DNA of 64,000 bases, taken from Chloranthus sessilifolius (lineage: Eukaryota > Streptophyta > Magnoliopsida > Chloranthales > Chloranthaceae). How positions within the stretch are numbered: the first letter of the stretch is position 1; each line of letters opens with the position of its first letter. The notes under the pieces are model-generated. The model ran no database searches. It was not told the DNA's origin and saw nothing but the letters and a program-made list of their open reading frames with translations. The translations under genes were made by a program, and so were the position numbers. The stretch covers positions 9,762,088 through 9,826,087 of the forward strand of contig CM037593.1 in NCBI GenBank assembly GCA_021018995.1. The letters are read 5' to 3'. Shown one piece after another: positions 13,001 through 25,021 of this stretch.

Positions 13001-16000
13001 CATTTTTTTTATCAGCACTGATCCAAAATAATAATGAACAGAAAAAAAATTATAGTATATTAAGACATCTCAACATTCAATGGATTAAAGTCTCAGGGAA
13101 AAAATTTTATGGTAAAAATTCCACTGAAGATTTTAGGGATTCGTCAAACTTACTCTCCGTCCTCATAATCAAATGATGCATATCCAGATGTGATGCTCTT
13201 CAATTCATTGTAGAAATCAACAACAATTTCTCTTAACGGCAGCCGATATTTCATGAAGGCCCGCTGACTGCATGATGAACCTCATAGGATTAAGTATCAT
13301 GAGTCAAAATCTCATAAATCCGGTACGTATCGGTCTGCCCACAAACCGATACATATTGTTCATATCATCCAATACATTGCCTAATGTATTGGATGATACA
13401 TACTATGTTTTTCTTAAGAAAAAAAAATCCAAATTATTGGACGATAATTTCAAATTATCTTCAATACAAATGATAATTTCAATGTACAGGTAATTTATTT
13501 GGCCGGTACATTGAGGAGTCGCCACATTGCAATGTATCGAACTGGTCCCTTCCGAAACCGAGACGTATCGGACGAGACGTATCGGTTTCGTCCAGAATTT
13601 TGAACCATTTTAAGTAATAAACAAGCCTCAGTTTATGAGCACAACATCATTTCGTTTGCAACAGAAAGGGTAGCGTTATATACACCCGTTAAACCAGTGA
13701 ACAATACACGCATATCCACCATAAAAACCCGTTGACTTCCTTCAATCAGACGATGGAGATCATTTTTCGTCCCAATCTTCCACACAATAGATCTTGAGAT
13801 CATGGAGCACCTATCAGACGGTCAAATCTTGATCCCACATGGCACACATCCCCAAAAGTGATCGTGATCATGGGTGTACCTATGAGATGATCACTTTTGG
13901 GGATGTGTGCCACATGGAATCAACATGTGACCGTCTAGTAGGTGCTCCATGATCTCAAGATCTATAGTGTGGAAGATTGGGAGGAAAAACGATCACCATC
14001 GTCTATTTCAAGGCAGTCAACGTTTTTTTATAGTGGATATGCGAGTGTTCTTCACAAGTTTAACGGCTGTATATAACGCTACCCGGATAGAAATTACCTA
14101 TCAATAAATGAGTACTCTAATTGCTGTCCCCTCCTCTCGGAGCAAAGAGTTATAACAGCGCCAACATATCTGCAAGTACAAGACACTGGATGAAAAGGCT
14201 TTACAGGCTTAGAAATAACTACCAAAAGTACATGTTTGATTATATTCTGGGAAAAAATGGATGAAGGAGATAGAGCTTACTCACTAGGCATTATAATGGT
14301 AGCGATCACAGATGGTTCCCAACACGCTGATACACGTTTTCCAGGATTTGAGGCCAATGTGGCCGGATTCTGAACAAGAACTTTGCTAAAAAATGAACAA
14401 TTACATAGTTAAAAGAAGTAAATATCAAACATGAGATATGCAGATGAAAACTAGTTTATTACATACCTTCCATCAGAATACTCAAATATATATGGTACAG
14501 TTGGAATAGTAGAGATAATATGGGTTCCATACTCCTGGTAGGTTCATAACATTGAGGTTGAGATCAAATAAGATCAATAAACAGAAATAAAATGCGATCA
14601 GGTTCAAAAATCGAAATAAAATATCATTATTAATCGATGTCTAAAGCATTGGAGGCATTTCCCAGTTCTGTGAATAGTAAACTTCTCTTATATTTGATTC
14701 TAAGGCTCATAGCTCATAAGTAGGTTCACATAATAGATAAATAAATGAAAGAGAGAATTAGAAAAACATGCCTACTTTTAATAAATTTTATGCTATTATC
14801 CAACTTCGAATAGTTTTGGAACAACATGCTTTTGTGTTTTTCGAACATACGGTTCAACCCAAAACAACGCCGGTTTTGGGTTGATGAGCCACATGACACT
14901 ACTTTTTTTGTAAAGTACTTTTTAGGACTTTTTTGCCTTTCATTTCATAGGTTAAAGATAGGGTAAAACATACGCAATCAGGTGCATTGAATTTGAGCAC
15001 CTTTGACCACATTTTCAACGTTGGAAATGAATCGGATCATGCCCAAATTTTTTGGGTGGTATCTGATCGTCCTTGGGCAAATTGTTGTGGCACCTGATTC
15101 CTGGATGAGCATGTTTTAGTGTTTTACTAAAACTGCAAGAAGCATGTTTTCCTTAAACTATTCAAACCAAGGATCAAAATTTCGGCCGAAATGACTGAAA
15201 TTTCGGCCGAAATTATCGGTTTCAGTCCCCACTGAAACGATAATTTGGGACCAAAATTTCGGTCAGATTTTGTATGGGGTTGAAATTTCTGGCCGAAATT
15301 TCGGTTTCGGTCCCCTCCAAAACCGAAATGAAACCCGAAATTTTGATCCTTGATTCAAACTAGGATAATAAGCTAAAACTTTTGAATGTAGGCACTTCTT
15401 TTCTAAAGTGCCCTATATCAAATGAGTTCATAATAAACCATTAGACTTGATTCGTGATAAAGTTAGACCAAAGAAAAGTGCAAAGAGCATAGAATCTATA
15501 CTTGTTCAAGACGTTGATGAAAGACATCCATATGAAGTAAACCTAAGAAGCCACACCTGCATATGGCAAACAATACACATAAGCTTATTTTCTACCACTT
15601 CGACTAAATTCAATTCAAATGTACTCACAACTCACAAGCATAGATCAAAATTATGGTTTTTTTATACATATCGTCCACCATCAATAGCGAGATGATACGA
15701 ATCGGTATTGCAGATACATTCAATGTACCGGTGATACAATGAAAACATATGACATAAATAGGATATGTATCGCACGACACATAGGTACAGTATTGGTGGC
15801 CAGTGATACCGATACATATCGGGTGATACATATCGGTATCGTCTGAGATTTTGACCAATGCTAGCAAGTCATAAATGCAACTCATTTTCCATCAAATGGG
15901 TTACTCAAAAACTACTTGAAACGGTAAGGGAAGGAAACCCTCCCCCTTTTTTCTTTCTAGAAGTTAACCCTCCTACATAGTCATACCTAAAACCAAGGCC

Positions 16001-19000
16001 AAGTGCTGTGCTACTCTCTTTAGTAACAGATACACTAGCATCATTGCATGTGAGTCTCTCTATTGCGTGATTAAGAGCCTCGAAATCGGATCCATCAGCG
16101 GGATAAAGACCAGAAAATACCATATGCTTCGCAGGCTTGAATCCTGAAAGAAAAAGAAAAAAAAAAAGCAAATTAAAAAAAACAAACAGAAAGAATAATT
16201 GACAGTAAAATCTACAAGATGCCTCATCAAGTTTCCCAAAATTACGATTTCCCTCATAGAAATTTTAAAACTACAAGATCCCCTCACCCACCTGCAAAAA
16301 AGTCCATTAACTATACATTTCGAGATAAAATGACAACAATATCTTCCCTTTTTCATTTCAACTTTCCTCTTCGTTTTGCCGTTCAAAATATTTTCAAAGA
16401 GATATTTTTTTGGAGTCTATTAATCATTTTTTTCGAACACGTGCTGCTAGAGATCGATCAGGGACTGAATGATACTGATCGGGCTTGGTCAGAGGAACCG
16501 ATAGATCGATCAGGTGCAAAAGGCCAATTGATCTCGATGAAGACTGATCAATTAGCGTTCAGGCTCGTACGGCACTGATCGGTTGATCGGACGGACTATC
16601 AATAGACTGATCGGTCTACCATGCAGGCTGTAAATAGAATGATCGGCAATTAAAGGTGCCATCTCTTATTGGTGTGACGGTTCACGTTAAACGACAAAAT
16701 GAAGGGCAATTGTGCCATTTCACCTCTGATACTATAGTTAATAAACGTTTTTTGAAGTTGAGTGATGGAATCTTGTGATTTTAGAAACCCTATGAGGGAA
16801 ATCATGCTCTTAGAAAAATTCATGAGGCATCTTGCAAAATGCCCTAAAATCTAAGAATAAAAATACCAGGAAGAGGTTCCACAATGCTTCGGGCATGAAA
16901 AAGTGTATCCCCAACACGAGCCTCTTTAGTTGACCGCATGCCACTGACAACATAACCCACTTGTCCGGTCAAAAGAATTCCAGTCGATGTGAGCTCAGGA
17001 TGCATTATCCCAACGTCCAAAACCTCATAAATCTGGTTAGTTGCAGCAGATGATATCTTATCGCCCTTACGTAGAGCACCATCTACAACTGCAACATGGC
17101 AAATTACTCCTTTGTACTCATCGTAATAAGAATCCAACAAAAGCATCCGTAAAGGCAAATCCATCTTCCCCGGAGGAGAAGGTATCCGCTCTATGACAGC
17201 AGGGAGGACATGCTCAAGGCCTTGACCGGTTTTGGCAGAAGTCAAAAGAGCATCTTTCGGGTCGAGGTCAAACATGGACTTTAACTGAGCCTTAACACGA
17301 TCAGGATCAGCAGTTGGCTGATCAATTTTATTAATGACGGGAACAATAGTGAGATTAGACTCAAAGGCGAGGTAAAAGTTTGCAACTGTCTGAGCCTGAA
17401 CGCCTTGGGCGGCATCAACTACCAAAAGGGCACCTTGGCAAGCTGCAAGAGATCTCGAGACTTCATAGCTGAAATCCACGTGGCCGGGGGTGTCAATTAG
17501 ATTGAGTAAAAAACTTGGAGATTCTTGGGTATCAGTGACCTTGAGACCCTGTAAGATATGCCTGTAGAACATAGTTGCTGTCTGAGCTTTGACTGTTATT
17601 CCTCTTTCTCTCTCTACCTAAAAGGAAAAGAAGATAATTAATAGCAGTTCCTCACATATAGAAAACTACGAAATATAGAGGAAGAAAGAAAAGGGACAAC
17701 AATAACCTTTAGATTTATGGGCAGCACAACCCAAACCAACAGATACTAAAACATGGGAAAGATGCCAGACACTATTCATTAAAGAAAACTTTAATACCAT
17801 TTTTATATCAATCTAATGAAATCCAAGTGTCTATATGAGAAATGTCAACAAAAGTGAAACAATTAGAAAAAGGAATCTAAAACTTGCACCCGGCATTTGT
17901 ATTGTGGCACATGGTTAAGAAAGACTTATTTTTGGGATTTGTGCCACACGAAACAACATCTAAGCTGTCTGAAGACCATGATGTAAAGATATTTGAGCCA
18001 AAAATTGCTACGAAACATGATCTCTAAGATTTGGTCTGTCAGGGTCAACCATTAAATCAGATAATGCCCTCTGACTGTATTGAATCAGATGATAGAGATC
18101 ACATTCGTGCCAATTTTTTGCCTCAAAGAGCTTTACATCATGGTCTTCAAATCAGCTGGCTTATTTGGTGTTCCATGTGGCACAGATCCCAAAAATAAGT
18201 GTCTTTCTTTTTAACCATGTGCCACGGTACAAATCTCGTGTGCAAGTTTTAGCTCCCTTAGGAAAATTATGATCTACTATAGAAAGTTATTGTTAAGGCT
18301 TTGTTCGGCCAAAGTTCCTCCAAAGCTACTCGAATCTGTCTACACCACTTCTTTGGTAATGAATACGAGACAAAGGAAAAAGTTGAATCAAAAATTGATC
18401 CTATAGGCCATATCGGCCAGTGTCGATGATACTGAGCAATCCCTATTCCCTTTCTCATTGAAAGGGTGACTTTTTGCCACGTGTCACCATTTTTCATTAA
18501 GTGTGCTTAGGGATGTCAACAGGTTTGCTCGAAATATATACCAGGTCAGGCACGTAAACATGGATATGTTTAGATTATTCAAGACTGGCTTACGAGGGGG
18601 TAACTAGTGCAAAGAGATTTTCAAAAAAAAATTGAATTTCCAGTTGGATTTGGTGTTGTACCAAGGGTCGGTCCTTATTTACTTGCATTGGATATGTATG
18701 AATTGATAGTAGAATACAAGATGAAATTCCATGGTGTATAACTGTATATTATTTATATTGATATGGGGCATTGTTGATTGGCCAGACAAGAAAGCAAGTA
18801 AATGATGAGTTAGGAGTATGGAGAAATGCTTTAGAGTTAAGGCCGGGGTTGGAAAATTAGCATAACGAAGACATAATATATGGAGAGCTTGTATATTAGC
18901 ACCACTATGAAACTGGATGGGTTTGAAGAGTAAAACTCATACGAGATTGGAGGAAGGTGGAAGAGATTGAAACCAAAAGGTGACATATTATGCAATCAAC

Positions 19001-19319
19001 AAGTGTCACTTTGATTGAAGGGAAACTTTTATAGTGGTAATAAGACCTGAATAATTGGCACATAGAGTCAGGTTATAAATATGTAACAAGAAGACAAATT
19101 ATATGTGGTTGACATAGTTGTGTTAAGTTGAATATGTAGAGAAAAATAAGGATAATTAGGAACATAGTGACAAATTTCTCTGAAATTCACCGAAGCAGGG
19201 GGGTCAGACGAAATTTCGGTGATTTAGCCGAAATTTCATTAATTCCGGTGAAACTAGAAAATTTTCACCAAAATTAATGCATTTTTTTAAATTTTAGCCA
19301 TTTTTAAATAATAAATAGG

Positions 19320-19375
<56 letters not shown>

Positions 19376-19743
19376 TATAATTTGTATATAACCAAATATG
19401 TCACTATGATTAGGAATGAGCAAATCAGAGGGAGTTTAAGGGTATCCTCGATATAGGTGAAAATCAAGGCATGTTGGATAATTCGTGTATATCCAACCCA
19501 AACCTAAAACAGCTCCCTTACAAAGGATTGTTACAATACAAGCACAAGGAAGTAGAGGGAATGGCCAATAAAGACTTGATGGAAGTACGGACTACTGAGA
19601 AGCGACATGAAGGATTGTAGAGTGATACAGAAGTTAACCTTAAGAATAAGTGGAGACATAGGATTCAAAACACCAACCCCAAATAGATGGAACAAGTTGG
19701 TGATAATGATGGTGATTAATAATTGATTATGACGATGATGATA

Positions 19744-19775
<32 letters not shown>

Positions 19776-22700
19776 ACGATATCAATCGCCCTATACTTAT
19801 CAGATTTTCATTCCAGTTATACAATAAAACCATGTAAATTGCCTAGTGTGTATTTCTCATTGCCTCCTCTGATATGAACTTAGGCACATGTCGTACATTT
19901 CATAATTATGTGACAAACATGTTGTATCCCCAATATGGGTATTTTAAACCTTATTCCAAAGTCTTCCTTCCATCAAATTTTTAATAGAGGTTTCACTTTG
20001 GCGGGTAGGGAACTTTTGCTTTCTGGGAATTTTTTGCATATGTGATTGCTTTATTTTTTAACTCCGCCATTGCCGGCCCCAAGCCCGGATAAGAAAGGAG
20101 GAGGGTTAGTGCTAGGTTGGCAGCCATTTGTTAAAAATCCCACTAGATCCTTATGATGAGTTTTGTGGCGTTCCTTGCTAGCGACGTGTTGCAACGGACC
20201 ACGGTTGTAGTGAGAAGTAGGCAAGGGTTGGCTAGGGTGTCCCCTGTTTTATGTGACGCGCTGAAACGGACCCCGGTTGCAGTGAGAAATACACACTAGG
20301 CAATTTACCTAGTGTGTCTCCTGTTTTAAGCGACATGCTGCAACAAACCCCGGTTGCAGTGAGAAATAAGCTAAGGTTGGCTAGGGCATCCCCTGTTTTA
20401 AGCAAGGCGTTGCAGCGGATCTCTGTTAGAGAAAGAATGACCTGGGAGATGGGCTTAAGCTTTACTACTCAGGAAAGAATAACTCTCACAATGGGGTATG
20501 CATTATAGTGGATGGAGATTGAAGGATAAGATTGTGGAGATTAGAGAAAGAATGACCGGATTATGATAGTTAAAATTGTTTTGAATAAGAAAATTTTAAA
20601 TGTTATTAGTGCCTATGCACCCCAAGTTGGATTATGTGAAAAATGTGAAACGAGAATTTGGGCAATCGATGGATGAACTAGTACAAAGCATATAGCGTAG
20701 TGATTGGATGGGACTTTAATGGACATGTAGGGAGGATGAGAACCGGATATGAAAGGATAAATGGAGGATACGGTTTTGGTGAAATAAATGAGATGGGGGG
20801 AGTTATCCTTGATTTTGCAGTAGCTTTTGACTTGGCGATTGCAAATACTTTTTTCAAGAAGAAATATGAGCATCTTATTACTTTCAAGAGTGGAGAAAAT
20901 AGAACTCAAATTGACTATTTCTTATTAAGGCGAAGAGAGTGGGCAACTTGCAAGGATTAAAAGGTCATTCCAAGAGAGAACCTTACGACGCAACATAGAT
21001 TAATAGTTTTGGATGTTGTGATCAAGAGTCAAGTGACGAAAAAGATGACAAAGGATCTCCCAAAAATAAAATGGTGGGAATTAAGAGGTGAGAAAATGAC
21101 AATTTTAAAGGGAAAATGAGTGACCAAGAAGTTTGGGCCAAGATGGTGATCCAAATGAGTTATGAAAAAAAAAAATGGTGTAATACCTTAAACGAGTTGC
21201 TAAGGAGGTGCTCAGAGAATCTAAAGGAAGAAAAGGTATACAAAAAGAAGCTTGGTGGTGGAATAGGGACATTCAAAATGCAATTACTAAGAAGAAGTGT
21301 TTTAAAGAATGGCATAGAACGAGAATTACCGATGACCTTGAAAGATATAAGTTCCCCAAAAGAGAAGTTAAGAAAAGCCATGAGTAAAGTTAAGTATGAA
21401 GCGCACAACAATTTATATACTAGGTTGGGAATAAAAGGAGAGAGAAATTTATAAATTTGTCAAGATTAGAGAAAAGAAAACTAGAGACCTCGACCATATG
21501 GGATACCTATATGGATTGTGTTAGGAGAGAATGGACTGAACTGGTTGACTAAATTATTCAATAAGACATTAAAAATGAAGAAAATATGAGTAATGGACGA
21601 AGAGCATTATGGTCCCTTTCTATAAGAACAAAAGCGACATCCAAGATTGTGCCAACTATTCTAAACTATGAAACTTTGGGAGAGAATAATTGAACAACGA
21701 CTACAACAAGAATCAATTGATCAGAGAACCAATTTGGATTTATGCTTGGGAGATCAACAACGCAAGCTATTTTCTTATTGAGGCAACTTATGGAGAAGTT
21801 TAGAGAGAAAAGGAAAAACCTACACATGGCCTTTATTGATTTAGAGAAAGCTTATGATACAGTGTCAAGACAGATAATATGATAGACGTTGAGGAGGAAA
21901 TGCGTTCCAAATATATATTGTGATTATCCAAGACATGTATGAGAAGGCAGTAACTAGTGTAAGAATGACGTGTGAAGACTGAAGAGACGAGTGAATTTCC
22001 TATCGGAGTTGGGCTTACATCAAGGCTCTGCCTTGAGCCCCTATTTGTTGGCTTTGGGCATGGATAACCAAAGATCTACATGAGGAAATCCCGTGGTGCA
22101 TGTTATTTGTAGACGACGTAGTACTAACTGCCCAAACAAGGAAAGAAATAAATGATAAGCCGAAATTATAGAGAAAAGCTTTGGAGTCAAGGGGCTTAAA
22201 AATTAACACAACAAAAACAAAATACATGGAGTGCAAGTGAACATGATAGTTTGGAGGAAAATTTAGTCAAAATAGAAAATCATTTAGTGCCACATCGCCA
22301 TAGATTTTACTACTTGGGCTCTACTTTACAATCAGATGGAGGATTGGAAGAAGACGTCTCAAATAAAATTAATGCAGGTTGGATGAAATGGTGGCAAGCT
22401 AGCAAAGCATTGTGTGATCCAAGAGTTCCACTTAGATTGAAGGGATGTTTTAAATTTTTATAAGGCGGTAGTTACACCTGCCATACTATAGGGTGCGAAA
22501 TGTTGGGCTACAAAAAAGGAACAAGAAGATAGAGAACATGTGACCAAGATGCGAATGTGGAGATGGATGTGCAGAGTAACAAAAAAGGATAAAATACAAA
22601 ATGAGTATATATGAGAAAATTTTAGAGTGGCACTTATAACGGAAAAACTTACTGAGTATCGCTTGAAGTGGTTTGGACATGTTCATCGGATGTGCGAAGG

Positions 22701-24367
22701 GTTGAGACTATACAAGTACAAGGACTTAGGAGAAGAGGAGGACTTACCAAGATTTGGATGTAAGTCGTGAGAAGGGATATGAAGGATTGGGAAGTTACAA
22801 AGAGCTTAGCGCTAATTAGATACGAGTGGAGAAATAGGATTCATAAAGCCGACCCCACATAGATGGGATAAGGCTATGATGATGATTGTTGTATTTTTTG
22901 CATTTCCATTTAAGGAATGCTTACGACTCTTGCTTTATTTTGTGTGGGTATAAAAGCTTGTGGAGCATATATATGTATCAACAGCAAAATAAAAATGTAA
23001 TTGCCAACTATCAATAGCATATATACCAAGTATCTTGAGAAAAACACACATCTGCCACAAAATTATACAACAAATATATAAATAACGGAATTATGGGATA
23101 TGAGACACACTTATAGATAGAGACCATGGGAAGCACCCATTTTAGGCCACATGTGAGCAATTCAAGTCATCAAAGCCGTAGCTCGTATTGGGAGCTAATG
23201 TGGCCCAATAATCAGTCATTTAGGAATTTGAACCATCTGATCAATGCACTCGAATATGGATGATTGTGCACTTATTTTGAACAATCGACATTAAAGTGTT
23301 CGATGATTCCAAAATTTCCAGTGCTCTTATATGTGTAACATTTGGGCTAAGTGTGATACAAGCAAGGTGTCTAAATTGGTATTGGTATCGGATATCTTCC
23401 CATGATATACCAATACGTATAAATGATTTTTATCTTATTTTTTGTGAAAAGCTGAAAAAAATAAAGAAATTCCAGAAAAGTTTTTAAAGCAGGATACCGA
23501 CACCTGAGACATATCGATCGATACCCAAGAGGTATCGGACTATACCGCTACCACACCGAAACCTGTATTGAGATGGGATCAATATTGGTTCTGGCCTACT
23601 GGGCGAAACTAACACGTATCAGTATCGGCCAAGTTTTGGTATGATGACCATATATAGACATGAAACACGCAAAATAATAAAAAATGTATCCCAATTGGCC
23701 TATATGGGTGCCTTTCATGGAAATATCTTTGTAAAGTGATCATTGGAATCAGTGACATAAAAAAATAGTATAACAGTAATACACTAATAATTCTCAAATT
23801 GGAGAACTAAGCTCACAACCAGTTCTCAACTTCTCTAGCACCACTCAGATTTTACTAAGACAAGTCAATGAAGAATAAGCCAACTTTCGAATCAGCTCTA
23901 CCGGATTTAATACAAACGGCATTTTTAAAATATAGATAAATAATTCAGGTGTGCGTTTTGACTAAGTTCCTGCCAAACCGACTTAATTAGAGAGTTTCTA
24001 AACATTTTTCTCAGCTTCCAAAATCTTTTTTTTCTACCTGCAATTTATCGAGGTACTGCGGCTGACCGTGCCCCCTCTTGATCGTGCCAGTAAGCTCCAA
24101 AAGCCGATCTGCGATCGTCGATTTCCCATGATCAACGTGTGCGATGATCGAAAAGTTCCGAATCCTTTCGGTCGGGTACTCGCTCAAATCGACATTAACT
24201 TCTCTGGTAAATTGGCGAAACTGAAACACAAAATAGGACCAATTTGACCTTTCTGCAAATGGGTTTCCTCTAAATGTAGCAGAAACGGAGCTAAGAGTAG
24301 AGGAGATTGATGAAGTAGAGAAAAAACTGGGGTTTAGGGTTTTAGAAGCTCGATTCAAATAACCCAT
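10054..24367 (-). CDS. GUF1: Translation factor GUF1 homologue, mitochondrial (EF4/LepA family GTPase)
   Basis: A GTPase thought to help mitochondrial ribosomes through back-translocation under stress. My model has 11 exons: 24038-24367, 16867-17617, 15987-16143, 15502-15556, 14467-14534, 14281-14385, 14098-14169, 13154-13267, 11906-12046, 11343-11402 and 10054-10219. Every intron has GT-AG ends and phases agree throughout, giving 2019 nt (672 residues), near the family's usual 650-670. G motifs are intact: AHVDHGKST (76-84), DTPGH (152-156), NKID (206-209) and TSAKTG (236-241). The LepA C-terminal region follows ([48 protein letters not shown]). A Ser/Arg-rich start fits a mitochondrial presequence. 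Introns 1, 2, 3, 4, 7, 8, 9 and 10 carry transposons; introns 5 and 6 are short. No coding damage is seen. The lowest-confidence boundary is the tiny 55-bp exon 4. Confidence 0.95.
10837..11148. mobile_element. hAT-type MITE, family B (iterated TATCGGCCGATAC word), GUF1 intron 10
   Basis: It begins CAAGGTATCAGCATCGG and ends CCAAGTTTTGATACCATG. Flanks gttccaag (10829-10836) and gttccatg (11149-11156) match at 7 of 8 bases. The interior repeats the CCGATA / TATCGG word. Confidence 0.85.
11475..11859. mobile_element. hAT-like MITE (iterated GGGTTGGG / CCCGACC word), GUF1 intron 9
   Basis: Inverted ends TAGGGCTGTAAACGA and TTTGCATCCCA flank a body of GGGTTGGGTCGG-type words. I found no convincing target duplication. 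It fills most of the 503-bp intron. Confidence 0.55.
12362..12788. mobile_element. Mutator-type foldback MITE, GUF1 intron 8
   Basis: The arms GGGCACCTCTATTCGCGCC and its near complement (GGTACCC end at 12788) pair, with a further hairpin inside. The flanking 9-mers ataataaaa and taaataaaa agree at 7 of 9 positions, which is weak in AT-rich DNA. It shares inner words (gatctccat, catcagacgg) with the elements at 13668 and 29317. Confidence 0.6.
13298..13609. mobile_element. hAT-type MITE, family B, GUF1 intron 7
   Basis: Ends CATGAGTCAAAAT and ATTTTGAACCATT are inverted. Flanks ttaagtat (13290-13297) and ttaagtaa (13610-13617) agree at 7 of 8. The interior uses the GTATCGG word. It begins 30 bp from the intron's acceptor edge, so it must overlap or neighbour the branch point. 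Confidence 0.75.
13668..14084. mobile_element. Mutator-type foldback MITE, GUF1 intron 7
   Basis: Nearly the whole 417 bp is a hairpin, from GGGTAGCGTTATATACA to TGTATATAACGCTACCC, including a near-perfect inner palindrome around 13860-13915. The flanking 9-mers caacagaaa and ggatagaaa agree at 6 of 9. The element ends 13 bp from the exon 7 splice donor. Confidence 0.75.
14535..15501 (-). other. GUF1 intron 4
   Basis: Apart from the family A MITE at 15168, a diffuse pair of complementary words (aaacatgcctactttt near 14765; gaatgtaggcacttctttt near 15384) hints at an older foldback element around it. I could not set its boundaries. Confidence 0.4.
15168..15352. mobile_element. hAT-type MITE, family A, GUF1 intron 4
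   Basis: Ends CAAGGATCAAAATTTCGG and CCGAAATTTTGATCCTTG are flanked by a perfect 8-bp duplication, attcaaac (15160-15167, 15353-15360). The interior is a run of CCGAAATTTCGG words. Confidence 0.92.
15639..15860. mobile_element. hAT-type MITE, family B, GUF1 intron 3
   Basis: Ends CATAGATCAAAAT and ATTTTGACCAATG are inverted, and the inside repeats GATACATATCGG. The flanks ctcacaag and ctagcaag agree at 6 of 8, so the insertion is probably old. Confidence 0.65.
16215..16844. mobile_element. Mutator-type MITE, GUF1 intron 2
   Basis: A perfect 9-bp duplication, taaaatcta, flanks it (16206-16214 and 16845-16853); this length is typical of Mutator-like elements. Inner arms pair: CAAGATGCCTCATCAAG near the left end and CATGAGGCATCTTG near the right. 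The right terminus reads GGGCATTTTGC on the minus strand; the left appears to lack about 10 bp of it. The middle repeats a TGATCGG word. It fills most of the 723-bp intron. Confidence 0.8.
17879..18250. mobile_element. Foldback MITE, GUF1 intron 1
   Basis: AAAACTTGCACCCGG...GGCACATGGTTAAGAAAGAC pairs with its complement at 18200-18250, and further inner segments also pair. Target duplications were not found. Confidence 0.65.
18590..19776 (+). mobile_element. RTE-clade LINE fragment, GUF1 intron 1
   Basis: This is a 5'-truncated non-LTR retrotransposon. With frameshifts, its reading resembles the reverse-transcriptase C-terminal half (RIQDEIPWC-like segment, then a [14 protein letters not shown]-like stretch) found also in the copy at 20430. 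It ends in a (GAT)n tail at about 19730-19776, as RTE elements typically do. A family C hAT element (19163-19408) has inserted into it. Confidence 0.7.
19163..19408. mobile_element. hAT-type MITE, family C, inside the RTE fragment
   Basis: Ends CATAGTGACAAAT and ATATGTCACTATG are flanked by a perfect 8-bp duplication, attaggaa (19155-19162, 19409-19416). It contains GAAATTTCGG words and a (TA)n run (about 19326-19371). Confidence 0.92.
20165..20425. repeat. Diverged tandem repeat upstream of the second RTE element
   Basis: About four imperfect copies share the words cctgttttaagcgac...gctgcaac and ccccggttgcagtgagaaa. The tract lies directly before the RTE copy and may be part of its 5' region. 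Confidence 0.6.
20430..22887 (+). mobile_element. RTE-clade LINE, decayed but nearly complete, GUF1 intron 1
   Basis: The element reads in order: apurinic-type endonuclease ([10 protein letters not shown] near 20610; GWDFNGHVG at about 20705; [11 protein letters not shown] at about 20900), then reverse transcriptase ([42 protein letters not shown], and [11 protein letters not shown] with the catalytic DD pair near 22113). A conserved tail domain follows ([13 protein letters not shown]). Multiple stops and frameshifts break it, so it cannot act alone. It ends in a short (ATG)n tail, like the copy at 18590. It is inserted in GUF1 intron 1 in the antisense direction. Confidence 0.85.
23363..23646. 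mobile_element. hAT-like MITE, family B, GUF1 intron 1
   Basis: It begins CAAGGTGTCTAAATTGGTATTGG and closes near GGCCAAGTTTTGGTATGATG, with GTATCGG words between. No convincing target duplication was seen. Confidence 0.6.
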
Positions 24368-24388
24368 TTGAGGGTTCAGAAAAATAAA

Positions 24389-24505
24389 TTAACCAGATGG
24401 GTTGCTTCTAAATATACCAAAACTGGGGCTAAAATTAGAGGAGATTAGGAGAATAGAGAAAAAATTGGGGTTTGGGGTTTTATAAGCTCGACACAAGGGA
24501 CCCAT
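24389..24505 (-). other. Upstream ORF from a tandem duplication of the GUF1 presequence region
   Basis: A second ATG lies 138 bp upstream of the GUF1 start and opens a 38-codon frame that stops 22 bp before the real ATG. Its wording (MGPLCRAYKTPNPNFFS...) parallels the GUF1 N-terminus ([17 protein letters not shown]...). The DNA at about 24395-24520 is a diverged copy of 24260-24389. If transcription starts upstream, this is a uORF that could dampen GUF1 translation. I infer that; I cannot see the transcription start. Confidence 0.6.
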
Positions 24506-25021
24506 TTGAGCGTTGTTGAAATTAGTTAACCAGGTGGAGATTTAGGGTTAGGGTTTAGATTTGATTGCCTAGTTGAAGTTGGAGGAGACGGTTTGGGGTT
24601 TGGAGTTTGGAGAAATATGGCTTCAGGTTGAGCTTACTGGGTTCAATATTACCGATTAGATACGAGTCGGGTCTAGTCGGGTCGGGTCGGTCCACCCGAA
24701 AACCCTCTCTGACGGTGCACCCGAAAACCCGACTCAATTGACTATCATTTAAACATCAAGAGGGTTGGTCAGTCCTCCCAAGTAGGACCCAAAGTTGGGT
24801 TTTTACTTTATCTCTTGCCGTCCAATGAGAAGAGATATGAGGTTAACCGTGGAAACCAATAAATACTTGAAAGAGAAATTAAAAGAGTAAGAGAGAAAAA
24901 TGTGTGAAAACCAATAAATGTTTGTGAGAGAAATTAAAAGAGTAAGAGAGAGAAACTGATGTGGATGAGAAAGACGGGAGGGAACCAACCGTCTTTCAAA
25001 ATTTTTCTTCTTCCTTTTAAC

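Noticed and set aside
12575-13021. 148-codon open frame (and 101-codon opposite frame)
   Set aside because: Most of it lies in a foldback MITE within a GUF1 intron; it has no family signature.
16219-16578. 119-codon open frame
   Set aside because: It lies inside the Mutator-type MITE of GUF1 intron 2, with no family match.
19531-19833. Open frame with a polyhistidine run
   Set aside because: The histidines are the translated (GAT)n tail of an RTE element on the opposite strand.
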